From Nitrospira sp. (GTDB lineage: Bacteria > Nitrospirota > Nitrospiria > Nitrospirales > Nitrospiraceae): 32,897 nucleotides of DNA. Positions within the stretch are counted from its first letter, which is position 1; every line of letters begins with the position of its first letter. This document shows positions 1-9,211 of the stretch, piece after piece. The translations under genes and the position numbers were made by a program. The notes beneath the pieces were generated by a model. It saw nothing but the letters and a program-made list of their open reading frames with translations, searched no databases and was not told the origin of the DNA. The DNA is taken from positions 1 to 32,897 of the forward strand of contig JALHMZ010000028.1 of the NCBI GenBank assembly GCA_022843785.1, written 5' to 3'.

Positions 1-118
1 TCCGTGATTCCGTCTCGTGCGTTTCATTGCCTCGCTCCTCTCGTAGGCCACCTCGCGGTGGCGTTGGTGAAGCCAGGCTACCACTTACCACACTGTCCGA
101 TTTTCCGGAGCCCCCTCT
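1..118 (-). mobile_element. Partial IS3-family-like insertion sequence, left edge of window
   Basis: On the minus strand an ATG at 27-25 opens a frame reading MKRTRRNHG before the window ends. It is preceded by a good ribosome site (GAGAGGAG, a few bases upstream). This opening resembles the first residues of OrfA (helix-turn-helix subunit) of many IS3-family transposases, which start MKR/MARxRRNHS. About 65-85 bases upstream, at 93-110, lies CTCCGGAAAATCGGACAG (minus strand), which looks like the terminal inverted repeat typical of that family. The exact outer boundary was not found; it should be near 110-130. Only nine codons are visible, so the family call rests on recollection of the motif. 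Confidence 0.6.
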
Positions 119-272
119 ACGCTATACATGCACACTTTCTCATTCAATCGCACTCATTCTCAAAGAGTGCCAAGTGAGACTAGATTGGATTGACGGCTAC
201 AACCAGAACTACAACCAACCGCATTTAGCAGGTGGAGGCGGTCAAGGAGTGATACCACAAATTATTGATTTA

Positions 273-362
273 TGGTGCCGGAGGCCGGAATCGAACCGGC
301 ACGGGCCTTGTGAGCCCGAGGGATTTTAAGTCCCTTGCGTCTACCAATTCCGCCACTCCGGC
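273..362 (-). tRNA. tRNA-Leu (anticodon UAA)
   Basis: The minus strand folds as a long-variable-arm tRNA. The acceptor stem pairs GCCGGAG (362-356) with CTCCGGC (283-277), followed by discriminator A and an encoded CCA (275-273). The anticodon stem-loop is GGGA-CTTAAAA-TCCC, giving anticodon UAA, which reads the leucine codons UUA and UUG. A T-arm with the GGTTCGATTCC consensus and a G/C-rich extra arm are present, as expected for class II tRNA-Leu. Total length with CCA is 90 bases, normal for tRNA-Leu. An IS fragment lies about 150 bases beyond its 3' end. Confidence 0.97.
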
Positions 363-546
363 AACTGTCCCCGAACAGTCACGTCATACACAATCATCAG
401 CCGGCGTCACCATCACGATGGCCCTCCTGACCATCACCGCGACCGGTAATCGCACGACCAGCGGGCGAGCTGTCACTATTGGGGAACACTAGAGCGGCGA
501 AACTGTAGCATCGGGGCAGGGGCGATTCAAGCAGGCAACTCAACGG

Positions 547-583
547 CCGGCCTGTTTCACGAACAATCGTGGAAACAGGCCGG
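547..583 (-). terminator. Strong hairpin downstream of the YtxH-type gene
   Basis: CCGGCCTGTTTCACGA (547-562) pairs with TCGTGGAAACAGGCCGG (567-583) around a four-base ACAA loop, with one bulged G. It lies 20 bases past the stop of the minus-strand gene at 603. No run of T follows on the minus strand, so it may act as a transcript-end stabiliser rather than a classical intrinsic terminator. Confidence 0.6.
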
Positions 584-602
584 TGACAACGCCATGCAGG
601 AC

Positions 603-869
603 TTAGTTCAACGCCGCACTGAGGACCGACGGTTCTTCGCAGTTCTTCGCCCCATTGTTGCGGACATTCATGACTTCTTTCACGCCAGACTGCATCGAGC
701 GGCCCAAGCGAAGCGCCTGGACTTGCGCCTTTTTGGCATACCGGCTGAGATCACGGCGGGTTTGCGCGCCTGTCTTCGGGGCGAACAACAGTCCAAGCCC
801 TGCACCAAGAATCGCTCCACCGGCGAGCACCGCCGCAACTTTTGCCGCTTGCTTTCCTTGTTCCGACAT
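603..869 (-). CDS. YtxH domain-containing protein (small, one membrane segment)
   Basis: Encodes 88 residues starting MSEQGKQAAK. I chose the ATG at 869 because a strong ribosome site (GGAGG) sits 6 bases upstream; the longer frame from 902 adds a segment with no such support. Residues about 8-29 form a glycine/alanine-rich hydrophobic helix (AAVLAGGAILGAGLGLLFAP), followed by KTGAQTRRDL and a basic amphipathic tail. This is the YtxH pattern (AxxGLLFAPxxGxxTR). Family members are small membrane-anchored proteins, often stress related and of unclear biochemical role. The gene stands alone and ends in a strong hairpin at 547-583. Confidence 0.85.
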   Translation of the reverse strand: MSEQGKQAAKVAAVLAGGAILGAGLGLLFAPKTGAQTRRDLSRYAKKAQVQALRLGRSMQSGVKEVMNVRNNGAKNCEEPSVLSAALN

Positions 870-1385
870 AGTGAACCTCCTACGAATAATAGAATGAATC
901 ATGATGAAGAGACGCCCGGGCGATCTCTCTTCTGCTACATCCTCTCTCAGCAGTAATCGTGCCAGCCCATAGCCAGCGCGGATTTAGCCTAATTACGTGA
1001 ACTATGCCTCCGGCGATTAGCTCCGTTTAACAAAGAGGCTAATTTTGCCAACAGTCACAACACAGTCGTCTCAGAAATCCAACAGCCCCCCTGCCAATCG
1101 CCGATTACCCGTATAATTCATGGCGGTTCGTCGCGAAATCGCCAAGCCGCGTCGCGAGAGCGGCGCGTGGAAGCCTGAGGTCCTGGGGCGTATTCGTGCA
1201 GTACATCGAAGGACCGAAGGGTGAGCCCGCCGCCCGCAGGCTTGTCGCAGCAGCGGATCGGCGATTGCAGCAGAAGCGTTCATGAATCATGCGGGTTAAA
1301 GCCACTTTGCGGAGCCTGGCCGCTCGGCTTGCAATGCACTTCCTGCTCCCCTATGATCCCTCCAGCTACGATTGTTGGAGGACGA
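870..1385. other. Gene-free spacer before lgt, with a possible promoter at 1091-1117
   Basis: No convincing gene is seen. A perfect -10 hexamer TATAAT is at 1112-1117 with a weak -35 (CTGCCA, 1091-1096) 15 bases upstream. If used, it would give lgt a leader of about 260 bases. The region has short frames on both strands but none with a recognisable product or convincing ribosome site. Confidence 0.35.
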
Positions 1386-2189
1386 GTGGGCTCATTCGCC
1401 GCAATTCCCTTTCCCAATATCAATCCGGTCTTTTTAGAACTCGGTCCTCTCCAGTTCCGTTGGTATGGGTTGATGTACCTGATCGGCCTCACGGCCGCGT
1501 ACCTGCTCATCAAGAGAACGGCGGCGGCGAAGGCCCTGCCCCTCGGCCCCGATCACATCTATGACATGGTCGTCTTCGCGGCGTTCGGCGTCTTTCTGGG
1601 CGGAAGAATCGGCTACACGCTGTTTTACAACTTCCCCTACTATTCCCAGAACCCCTTGAAGATCCTCGCCGTGTGGGAAGGCGGCATGTCGTTTCACGGC
1701 GGCCTGCTCGGCACAATCATCGCCCTGCTCTGGTTCAGCAAGCGCCGCGGACTTCCCGCCTATACGATCGCAGACCTCGCCGCTTCGGTCACGCCGATTG
1801 GACTCGGCTTCGGCCGGCTGGGCAACTTTATCAATGGCGAACTCTATGGGCGGGCAACTGATGTGGACTGGTGTATGGTGTTTCCGACCGGCGGGCCGGC
1901 ATGCCGGCATCCGTCCCAACTCTATGAAGCCGGGCTGGAGGGCCTGCTGCTCTTTACGGTGCTGTGGATCATCGGGCGGCGGACCACGCCGCCGGGAACC
2001 ATCTTCTGGAGTTTTCTCGCCGGCTACGGGATCTGCCGGATGATTGTGGAACTCTTTCGGGAACCGGATCAGCAGATGGGGTTTATATTCGGCCCAATCA
2101 CCATGGGACAAGTACTCTCGACGCCGATGGTGCTCATCGGAATCGTGATGCTGAGCTGGGGATTCTACAAAGCGGCGCAGAAACGATGA
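1386..2189 (+). CDS. lgt: Prolipoprotein diacylglyceryl transferase
   Basis: Lgt moves a diacylglycerol group from phosphatidylglycerol to the lipobox cysteine of prolipoproteins, the first step of lipoprotein maturation, in the inner membrane. The protein has about seven hydrophobic segments, the conserved N-terminus with RWYGLMYLIG, the catalytic-region EGGMSFHGG and the signature GRLGNFINGELYGR. I place the start at GTG 1386 because GGAGG ends four bases upstream and homology begins nearby (IPFPNINPVFLELGPLQ). ATG 1353 is an in-frame alternative without a ribosome site, and the frame is open back to 1221. The product of 267 residues fits the family. Lnt and Lol genes for later steps lie about 19-24 kb away. 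Confidence 0.95.
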   Translation: MGSFAAIPFPNINPVFLELGPLQFRWYGLMYLIGLTAAYLLIKRTAAAKALPLGPDHIYDMVVFAAFGVFLGGRIGYTLFYNFPYYSQNPLKILAVWEGGMSFHGGLLGTIIALLWFSKRRGLPAYTIADLAASVTPIGLGFGRLGNFINGELYGRATDVDWCMVFPTGGPACRHPSQLYEAGLEGLLLFTVLWIIGRRTTPPGTIFWSFLAGYGICRMIVELFREPDQQMGFIFGPITMGQVLSTPMVLIGIVMLSWGFYKAAQKR

Positions 2190-2208
2190 GCGCCGGATTG
2201 TGCGTTGT

Positions 2209-2260
2209 GAGTTGAGAACGTTGAGTAAATTCAGAACACTCTCAACTCTTAGCTCTCAAT
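2209..2260. repeat. Word-repeat hairpin between convergent lgt and metallopeptidase genes
   Basis: GAGTTGAGA (2209-2217) pairs exactly with TCTCAACTC (2240-2248). The sequence continues with further copies of the same word in both senses (GTTGAG at 2219-2224, CTCTCAATTC at 2254-2263). It sits between two convergent stops and can serve as a bidirectional terminator. It belongs to the set of word-repeat hairpins described in the findings. Confidence 0.7.
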
Positions 2261-2270
2261 TCATAAATTC

Positions 2271-2654
2271 TTAATACGGCATCTCATCATCATCCAAGCC
2301 GACGTGGTGCCCCAATTCATGCACCACCGTGTCATAGACCTCCTGCACCACGTCTTCAGGGCTTTCACATTGGCGCAGGATCGGCCCGCGGTAGATGGAA
2401 ATTTTTGCCGGTTCCGTCCCGCCCGAGGCAAAGAACGAATCCTCCAGTAACGACTGCCCCTGATACAGCCCCAGCAAATCGTCCTCACTGTCGAGTTCGA
2501 GATCTTCGAGTACGTCGCGCGAAGGTTCTTCTTCCACCACTACGGCAATGGATTCCATCAGTTTCGCGTACGCAGGCGGCAAGTCGGCAATGGCCTGCCG
2601 CACGAGTAGCGCGAACGCTTCCGGCGAAATGTCCCGGCGCCGCTTAGCCGCCAT
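2271..2654 (-). CDS. Small zincin-type metallopeptidase family protein
   Basis: Encodes 127 residues. The C-terminus carries HELGHHVGLDDDEMPY, an HExxHxxGxxD zinc-binding site, at about residues 112-123, very close to the end as in the small zincin family (Pfam Zincin_1, formerly DUF1025). The N-terminal half has SPEAFALLVRQAIADLPPAY and an acidic middle with IYRGPI, also typical. The substrate is unknown for the family. I chose ATG 2654 because GAGGG stands nine bases upstream; ATG 2663 has that motif directly against it. The start lies 15 bases past the addA stop, so the gene is probably the last of the addBA operon. Confidence 0.85.
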   Translation of the reverse strand: MAAKRRRDISPEAFALLVRQAIADLPPAYAKLMESIAVVVEEEPSRDVLEDLELDSEDDLLGLYQGQSLLEDSFFASGGTEPAKISIYRGPILRQCESPEDVVQEVYDTVVHELGHHVGLDDDEMPY

Positions 2655-2669
2655 GTTCAACATCCCTCA

Positions 2670-5600
2670 TTACAGTTCCACCCGCACGCCAGGCCGCAGA
2701 AACACGCACTCAAACGAAGCGGCCTCGCCGCCCAAACAGCGAGCAGCGGCAGCCCGGTAGACTTCGGCTTGTTGCGCATACTGCTGCGCCCTCACCTGTG
2801 CCTCGGCAGCAGCGATCTGATCGGTTTTATAATCTGCAATCCAGAGCCTTCCGTCCAGGCGATACATCAGATCGATCACCCCTTCCATTACCTGTCCTTC
2901 TTGCCAGGGGATAATGAAAGGAATTTCTCTGCCCAGAATCTCGGCTCCCTGCAAACGCCGATAGCATTCCGACGACAGAAATGAACTCATGAGCGACGCG
3001 AGATCATCCCGCACGGCTTCCCTGCAGCCCGCGTCTGGTGGAACAATCTGACCGCAGAGCAATTCAAGATCCGTCACAGTAGGCGGCGTCACGACTGAGA
3101 AGTCCCACCGTTCCAGCAATGCATGGGCGCAGATTCCGACGAAGCGCCCATACCCCTCCGTGTTGTGCTCCCGGCTTCGTACCGCTTGACCAACGAGACG
3201 GTTGTCATGCATCCGCGATGGAGTCACCTGTCGAGCCAGGCTGCGGCTCTCCGTTCGGCGCATGTGCCTGATGGCGTACCGTTCGATCAACAGCGGCAGC
3301 GAAGGGGCCGCAACAGAGGCCACGGCTTTGCGAGGTCTCCGTCGGTTCGTGGTCGTCGCGGGCACGATGGTGCGAGTCATGCACGCGGCCCCAACCTTGA
3401 TGTCGGCACCGGCTCCCTCGAAGGCCTCACTCCCAACTACCTCTTGTAGTAACCCCAACACCGCATCGCGCCCGGGCTTTCGGACAAGCCCGCCGGAGAG
3501 CACCAACAGATCACGAGCCCTCGTCATACCCACATACAACAACCGCCGCTGTTCCGCCTCCTCACGCGCCGCCATCTTGTTCCCGACGAGGACCGATCCC
3601 AGATTGCGCTGCGACCCCAGCGACACCCCGTAGCACCCGCTCGACCAATCATGCTGCACGGACGGCCCCTTGCGGGGCGTTCGCGCGCCTTGATGCACTC
3701 CGGGCAGAATGACGACCGGAAATTCGAGTCCTTTGGCCTTATGAATCGTCAGAATTCTCACCGCATCAAGCGACGCTTCGGCCAGCGCGCTTTCCGCTTC
3801 GTCCGGCTGCGCATCGAGACGCTCCAGCATCATATCCACGAAACCTGTCAACGTGAGATGCGGCCGGTCGGCGACTTCCTCGGCCATGTCACGCGCCTTG
3901 AAGAGATTCGCCACCGCCTGTTCGCCGTGCAGCGACGCCGCCGCCAATTCAAGGACCGGCAGCCGTTTGAAGATCAGATCGAACACATCCGGGACCGGGC
4001 GAAGCGGCGCGAGACGATGCAGCTCTGCCAGCCGTTCGTAGAACGTCCTCACCGTACCGGCCTGCGGATGAGCCCAGCGCGCAAGCATCTCCGGCCTGGT
4101 GAGATCCAAGGCATCCAGTTGTCGCAGCGCCAGCAGGTCCCGATCCGCCACGCCGCCCAGCGGCGACCGGAGCAGACCGGCCAGCGCGATGCGATCGTGC
4201 GGGTTGTCGAGCACTCGCAACAGATTCACCAGGTCGATGATTTCCTGCCGCCGATAAAAATGCTTCTCTCCGTCTGTCAGATACGCGATATCCCATCGGC
4301 GGAGTGCATCCAGATAATCCTGCGCCTGGGTCAACTTTCTGAAGATCAGCGCAATGTGCCCCGGTTGAAGCGGCCCCGGCCTCCGGTCACGATCGAAGAC
4401 GGTCGTGCCGGCCAGCAATTCCTCTTTGATCCAGCGGGCCAACTGGTCGGCCTCTGCGCGTGTGGCGGCAGCCGTGTCGAAGTCCTCGGCATCATCGGAC
4501 TCGGCAGTGACGAGCCTGATCCGCACACCGGAAGAGGACAGCTCAGGCTGCCGTTGCGGCTGCGCGAATAGCCGCTCGTTCGACGGTTGAATGTGGGTTT
4601 CGGCGACAAACAGCCGGTCAAACAGATTGTTGACCACGGACAGCACCGCGTCGTCGCTGCGAAAATTCGTCACGAGCGAATGGACGATCCCGCCGCCTGC
4701 GACAACCTTCTCCACAACCCGCTCAAACGCTTCGATATCGGCCCGACGAAAGGCGTAGATCGATTGCTTGGGATCGCCGACGATAAACAGTTTGCCGGGC
4801 TCCAGTTCGAGATCCTGCCAGGTCTGCTTCGAGCTGCCCATCCGCTCTGCCAGATAGAGAACAATTTCGTATTGCACCGGGTCCGTATCCTGGAACTCAT
4901 CCACGAGAATGGCGTGATAACTGTGTTTGATCCTGGATCTCGCCGACGGATGGTCGCGCAGCAAGGATTTGGCGCGAGTCAGGAGCCCGTCGAACGAAAT
5001 CCACCCGGAGGCCAGGAAGGACTGCCGGACCCCGTGGAGGAACGGCCCCAGCAGTTCAAACAGATCGCTCATATAAGGTTGATTCACCGACAGCAGTTGC
5101 TGCGCAACGGACACCAGCGCCTTGGTCTCCGCAAAGGCCTGTTCGTCCCAGCCGCTGGTCGGTTTGCCGATGTCCTTTTCCAGGAGTCCACGGTCGTCAT
5201 CGGACAGCCGCTCGATGCCCTGTGTCCCATGATCCAGCACCAACGTAAGACATCGGGATGCGGCAGACAGCATCTTGTCCGCCTTCACCTGCTTGGCCTT
5301 CGCACGACTGGCCGACAACCCGTCGGCGGTTGCGCGCAGACGCTCCAACCAATCACGAACCGGACCGTCGATCGATGCCGCCCGGCATTGATGGGCAAGC
5401 TCATACACATCGATCGACTCGCCGGCCAGCGTGACAGCCAGATCATAGAAGTCATCGAGGCTTGTCCCGGCCAGTACCCTCCTCCATTGCGTATGATGCT
5501 GGCCCGCCGCTCCGAGTTCCTCTGCCAGCCACGCGTGCCACCGGGCATCGAACAGTTCGGTGAATCGTGTGCCATCGTCTTCTTGAAACGACGGATCCAG

Positions 5601-6020
5601 ACCGGACTCCAGCGGATGCAACCGCAAGAGATGCGCGGCAAAACTGTGCAGCGTCCCGATCTGGGCCTTCTCGAACTGCGCGAGCGCCCGCTCGGCCCGT
5701 TCCCCCACCTGATCGAACGACAACCGGTACCGCGCGCGAAAAAGCGCCGACAACGACTCATCGGCAGACTCGGCAAGTTTGGTCAATTCCCGCCGGAGCC
5801 GCTGCTTCATTTCCGTCGCAGCCTTGTTGGTGAAGGTCAGCGCCACAATCTCGGTGATCGCCAGCGGCTGCGGCTCCCGCATCAGTAGATTGAGCATCCG
5901 ATTGACGAGAATCGTGGTCTTGCCCGTGCCGGCCCCGGCCCTCACGACCACATTCCGATCCCATGTCGTCTGCGCCAGAATCCGATCCTGGGCATCTGAC
6001 AGGGGCGTTCCCTCATTCAT
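2670..6020 (-). CDS. addA: ATP-dependent helicase/nuclease subunit A (AddA, UvrD/RecB-like)
   Basis: AddA is the helicase-nuclease subunit of AddAB, which resects double-strand breaks for RecA. The 1116-residue product shows all superfamily 1 motifs: Walker A AGAGTGKTT (28-36), LTFTNKAA (61-68), GTLHSFAAHLL (122-132), LVDEFQDTD (372-380), GDPKQSIYAFR (415-425), TNFRS (451-455), then LTIHKAKGLEFPVV and LLYVGMTRARDLL. At the C-terminus a PD-(D/E)xK nuclease is complete: GVIDL (D1050) and IADYKTD (D1063, K1065). The start is the ATG at 6020, overlapping the addB stop by eight bases (ATGAATGA), a sign of translational coupling. A longer open frame to 6296 only reads through addB in another frame. 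Confidence 0.95.
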   Translation of the reverse strand: MNEGTPLSDAQDRILAQTTWDRNVVVRAGAGTGKTTILVNRMLNLLMREPQPLAITEIVALTFTNKAATEMKQRLRRELTKLAESADESLSALFRARYRLSFDQVGERAERALAQFEKAQIGTLHSFAAHLLRLHPLESGLDPSFQEDDGTRFTELFDARWHAWLAEELGAAGQHHTQWRRVLAGTSLDDFYDLAVTLAGESIDVYELAHQCRAASIDGPVRDWLERLRATADGLSASRAKAKQVKADKMLSAASRCLTLVLDHGTQGIERLSDDDRGLLEKDIGKPTSGWDEQAFAETKALVSVAQQLLSVNQPYMSDLFELLGPFLHGVRQSFLASGWISFDGLLTRAKSLLRDHPSARSRIKHSYHAILVDEFQDTDPVQYEIVLYLAERMGSSKQTWQDLELEPGKLFIVGDPKQSIYAFRRADIEAFERVVEKVVAGGGIVHSLVTNFRSDDAVLSVVNNLFDRLFVAETHIQPSNERLFAQPQRQPELSSSGVRIRLVTAESDDAEDFDTAAATRAEADQLARWIKEELLAGTTVFDRDRRPGPLQPGHIALIFRKLTQAQDYLDALRRWDIAYLTDGEKHFYRRQEIIDLVNLLRVLDNPHDRIALAGLLRSPLGGVADRDLLALRQLDALDLTRPEMLARWAHPQAGTVRTFYERLAELHRLAPLRPVPDVFDLIFKRLPVLELAAASLHGEQAVANLFKARDMAEEVADRPHLTLTGFVDMMLERLDAQPDEAESALAEASLDAVRILTIHKAKGLEFPVVILPGVHQGARTPRKGPSVQHDWSSGCYGVSLGSQRNLGSVLVGNKMAAREEAEQRRLLYVGMTRARDLLVLSGGLVRKPGRDAVLGLLQEVVGSEAFEGAGADIKVGAACMTRTIVPATTTNRRRPRKAVASVAAPSLPLLIERYAIRHMRRTESRSLARQVTPSRMHDNRLVGQAVRSREHNTEGYGRFVGICAHALLERWDFSVVTPPTVTDLELLCGQIVPPDAGCREAVRDDLASLMSSFLSSECYRRLQGAEILGREIPFIIPWQEGQVMEGVIDLMYRLDGRLWIADYKTDQIAAAEAQVRAQQYAQQAEVYRAAAARCLGGEAASFECVFLRPGVRVEL

Positions 6021-9000
6021 CCTGCACCTGTAACTTTCGCAACCGGCGCAGCGCCCTGGCCTCCGGCGAACGGTAGGACCTCCACCAGGCGGTGGAATCG
6101 TAGCGGCGGCAGGCGGCGGAAAACACGCACTGGTCGCAATAGGCATCCGGCAGGATGAAGAACTCTTGCCGCGCGATGCCCTGCACGAGGGTTCGAATCG
6201 TCTGCGTGATCGTCTCTCCGGTCTTGCCTGACAGACTCGCGCGCTCAAAGATCGATCGCGCAATCGGTGGATCCCAGCGCGGGGCCAGATACACAAATTG
6301 CACTTCAGCCGGCGCAGGGTGAGCGGGTATCGTCATCGAGACATACAGCGGAGGCTGGAGCCGCGCCCCCCTGGCTGCGCCCAACACCAAATTGCGATCT
6401 TTGGTGTCCATCTCGCTCCCCTGCTTGAACTTGTAATCCACGATCCGAAGACCCGGCGGATTCAGCCGCACATCAAGACGGTCCAGTGTACCGTGAATCT
6501 TGAGGTCCGCTGTCCCGCCTCCCAAAGAAACCAACCCCTCTGCTTCAACTTCAAAGGCCTTCGGCCTGTAGCCGGTCTCCCGGTAGTTCTCACGATCAGA
6601 ATCGGCGGCCAGAGTGACCAATGCCACGACCTGTTCCTGCGCTATCGTCCACAGCAGCGCATGCCCTGTCCCGCTCGTGGCTGCATGGCCGGCGAACACC
6701 TCGATGGTGGAATTGGCAATGACTTGCCGCACGGTCGAACGATCGATCTCGGTTTCCGGCCACTGTACGGCAATCAACCGCTCATAGCTGAGCCGCAAAG
6801 CAGCGTGGATAAGCGTGCCCAGCGTGAGCGCCGGAAGATGATCACGGCGCATGGCCCGGACCGGCTCAAGGCGCAGCCGCTTTTCCGCAAAGTATTGAAA
6901 GGGACAGGTCGCATACCGCTCCAGCGAAGTCGGCGACAACTCTTGCTGATCGGGCGGCGTATCCGATACGCTGCCGGCTCCCACCATGCCGTCGAACGGT
7001 CCCAAGTCTTGCGACTCGCGCTCCATGATGTGCTGAACCGCTATGCCATGCTCAAACAACGCACGAGGCTGTCCCACATGGTCGAGCAGGGGCCCTGCAT
7101 CTTGCTCGTGCAGCAACAGATTCACCGCGAGATCCTGCGCCGGAAGTACCTCCTGAATCGCCGGCTGCGAAGCAACCCGCTCGGTCAATCGGCGCGCCAC
7201 AATGCGTTCAGGACTTGTGACAAAATAGGGGTCCCGCTGCGCCGCCGCCACGAAGGCCGATGGCGCCATGACGCGACCCGCTTCGTCGGCCCGCTGATAG
7301 GAGAGATAGAGCCGATTCGATGCCGCGCGGCTCAGCAGTTCAAACAGGAGTCGTTCCTCTTCGTGGCCCGCCAGCTTCTCATCGATCAGAAAACCCAGCG
7401 TGGACTCCAGCACAAGACGCTGCCGGTCCCGCAAAAATGGATCTTCGCGCACGACGCGCGGAAACACCTGTTCATTGAGGCCCATCACGAAGAGTGCGCG
7501 AAAGCGCAGCCCTCGGGCCTGCATGGCATCGAACACCCATACCCCTCGATGGGGACTGTCTTCAATGGGAATCGTCTGGTCTTCCAACGCCAGCCGAAAG
7601 AGTTCCGTCCACTCTTCCCAGGTAAGATCGGCGCCGACCTGGTCCAGCTCCGACAATCGATCAAGCGCGCGCGTAACGACGTCGCCGATACACATCTGAT
7701 CCGTCTCATCCTGAGCATCCGACGATTCCGCTTCTGTCCAACCTGGAATCGCAAAATGTCCGTGAACCAATTCGGCAAAGGCACCAGTTAACTGCCCGAT
7801 CGATCCGCGCCGAGGCAAACGGTCGCAATCGTGAATCAAGTTCGTCACAAGAGCCGACAGGAGGGAAACTTGTTCACGATCATATGCAGACGTCGCCCGT
7901 GCGCCGTTGTCTCCGTGATCGGCAGCAGCCTCCATAAGAATGGATGACGCCGCAGAAGCCGATAACCGCGCCCATTCCGCTGATCCCTTTGTAATGCCCA
8001 GCGTTGAGACTGCAAGCCGCCACCGATCCGGCCGACGCTCAACCACCGGATGCCCATCTCCCGATCCTCGATAGAACGGCGAGGCCACCACATCCAGGAC
8101 GGCCGATCGTTCGAAGTCGTTCGACGGAAGCGACGCCAGTTGCAGCAGCGCCTTCACAAGAGGCTCTCGCGCCAGAGGCCTCCCCGCAGTGGAGGTGAAT
8201 GGCACGAGATGCCGATCGAATACGGATTGTAGTTTGGCCCGATACAGATCGAACGAGCGCGCGACCACGCCGATGTCGTCGAATCGATAGCCATGGACTT
8301 CGACGAGCGTCAGAATCTCACGGCACACAGCGGCCAGTTCCTCCTCCACCCCGATGACGCTCGTTACAGACAGTTCGACCGGAGCGGATGACCTGCCGGA
8401 AGCGGACGTTTCGCTCCGATCTTCATGTGTCTCTGCCAGCGGCAACAGGTATCGTTCGAAGAACCGGCGGGAAAAATCATACGCCCGGCCGGGGCCCAGC
8501 GGGATATAGAGCGTCGTCGGCGCACAGCGCGAAATGGATTGAAAGAATGACAGCTGGACTTGCAGAAGATCGTAAAACCCATAGAAACACAGGCGCGTGA
8601 AGCGAGTCAGCAAGGCCGATCGCGAGAAGTCCTGGCCAAGCGACGCAATCAAGTCGTCCGCCGATCCCACCCCAAGTGATCGGCTTCCTTCGATCACGGC
8701 AGCTTGCAGCGTAAACAATGTTTGCAGCCAGGAGCGGTCGTCTTCCTCGAACAGCCCTTCCGTCACGGCCTTCAATGCGGTCGCCGGGTCCACCACAGAA
8801 TCCTTCAGATCCCGCACCGAGGCCCACAACCCTTTCCATGTTCCGGGTGAAGGCGGCAGCTTTGCCGTAGCTTCCAAGCCCGGCAGCCGTCGGTTCACCA
8901 CCTGGCGGAGGAGTTGCTCGAAAAAGAAATCGTCGACCAGCTGCAGGGGCGGGATCGGTTGCCCGCTTCGCGCCAGATCGTCTCGCAGCCGCAACGCGAA

Positions 9001-9204
9001 TTGATGAAACGTCAGCACATGGAGATTAAGCAGCGGGAGATGCGATTCGATGGACAGAAACCGTTTCAGCCGGTCGGCAAGTGCCCCAGAAGGAACGATG
9101 ATGGCCAGTAGCGCAAAGGGATCATCAGCCTTGAGCGCACGCACATCTTCGACGAGCGCGTGATCAAGGGCAGGATGGAACGGCCCGGTGACGATGCGGA
9201 GCAT
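6013..9204 (-). CDS. addB: AddB-like nuclease subunit (PD-(D/E)xK, Fe-S cysteines)
   Basis: The 1063-residue protein is the expected AddB partner of addA. The C-terminus has a nuclease core (LDRLDVRL then LRIVDYKFKQG) and cysteines placed as in the AddB 4Fe-4S clasp: one in YATCPFQYF and three in YCDQCVFSAAC (C1023, C1026, C1032). Degenerate helicase features remain (HVLTFHQFALRL, FVMGLNEQVFP, LYLSYQRADEAG). The N-terminus reads IVTGPFHPALDHAL where Bacillus AddB has a Walker A GxxGxGKT, so ATP binding by this subunit is doubtful. No ribosome site precedes ATG 9204; a word-repeat hairpin lies just upstream. Confidence 0.88.
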   Translation of the reverse strand: MLRIVTGPFHPALDHALVEDVRALKADDPFALLAIIVPSGALADRLKRFLSIESHLPLLNLHVLTFHQFALRLRDDLARSGQPIPPLQLVDDFFFEQLLRQVVNRRLPGLEATAKLPPSPGTWKGLWASVRDLKDSVVDPATALKAVTEGLFEEDDRSWLQTLFTLQAAVIEGSRSLGVGSADDLIASLGQDFSRSALLTRFTRLCFYGFYDLLQVQLSFFQSISRCAPTTLYIPLGPGRAYDFSRRFFERYLLPLAETHEDRSETSASGRSSAPVELSVTSVIGVEEELAAVCREILTLVEVHGYRFDDIGVVARSFDLYRAKLQSVFDRHLVPFTSTAGRPLAREPLVKALLQLASLPSNDFERSAVLDVVASPFYRGSGDGHPVVERRPDRWRLAVSTLGITKGSAEWARLSASAASSILMEAAADHGDNGARATSAYDREQVSLLSALVTNLIHDCDRLPRRGSIGQLTGAFAELVHGHFAIPGWTEAESSDAQDETDQMCIGDVVTRALDRLSELDQVGADLTWEEWTELFRLALEDQTIPIEDSPHRGVWVFDAMQARGLRFRALFVMGLNEQVFPRVVREDPFLRDRQRLVLESTLGFLIDEKLAGHEEERLLFELLSRAASNRLYLSYQRADEAGRVMAPSAFVAAAQRDPYFVTSPERIVARRLTERVASQPAIQEVLPAQDLAVNLLLHEQDAGPLLDHVGQPRALFEHGIAVQHIMERESQDLGPFDGMVGAGSVSDTPPDQQELSPTSLERYATCPFQYFAEKRLRLEPVRAMRRDHLPALTLGTLIHAALRLSYERLIAVQWPETEIDRSTVRQVIANSTIEVFAGHAATSGTGHALLWTIAQEQVVALVTLAADSDRENYRETGYRPKAFEVEAEGLVSLGGGTADLKIHGTLDRLDVRLNPPGLRIVDYKFKQGSEMDTKDRNLVLGAARGARLQPPLYVSMTIPAHPAPAEVQFVYLAPRWDPPIARSIFERASLSGKTGETITQTIRTLVQGIARQEFFILPDAYCDQCVFSAACRRYDSTAWWRSYRSPEARALRRLRKLQVQDE

Positions 9205-9211
9205 CTAGAGG

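Noticed and set aside
265..492. Open frames across the tRNA-Leu region
   Set aside because: They are translations of the tRNA gene itself and its flank.
1120..1224. Short frame MAVRREIAKPRRESG... of 34 codons right after a TATAAT
   Set aside because: Its ATG lies two bases after the -10 hexamer, so it could not be translated from that promoter, and it has no ribosome site.
4587..5888. Long plus-strand open frame of 433 codons
   Set aside because: Antisense to addA helicase motifs; no ribosome site and arginine/glutamine-rich shadow composition.
6298..7791. Long plus-strand open frame of 497 codons
   Set aside because: It is the antisense of addB, in which every motif is intact; the long frame reflects high GC.
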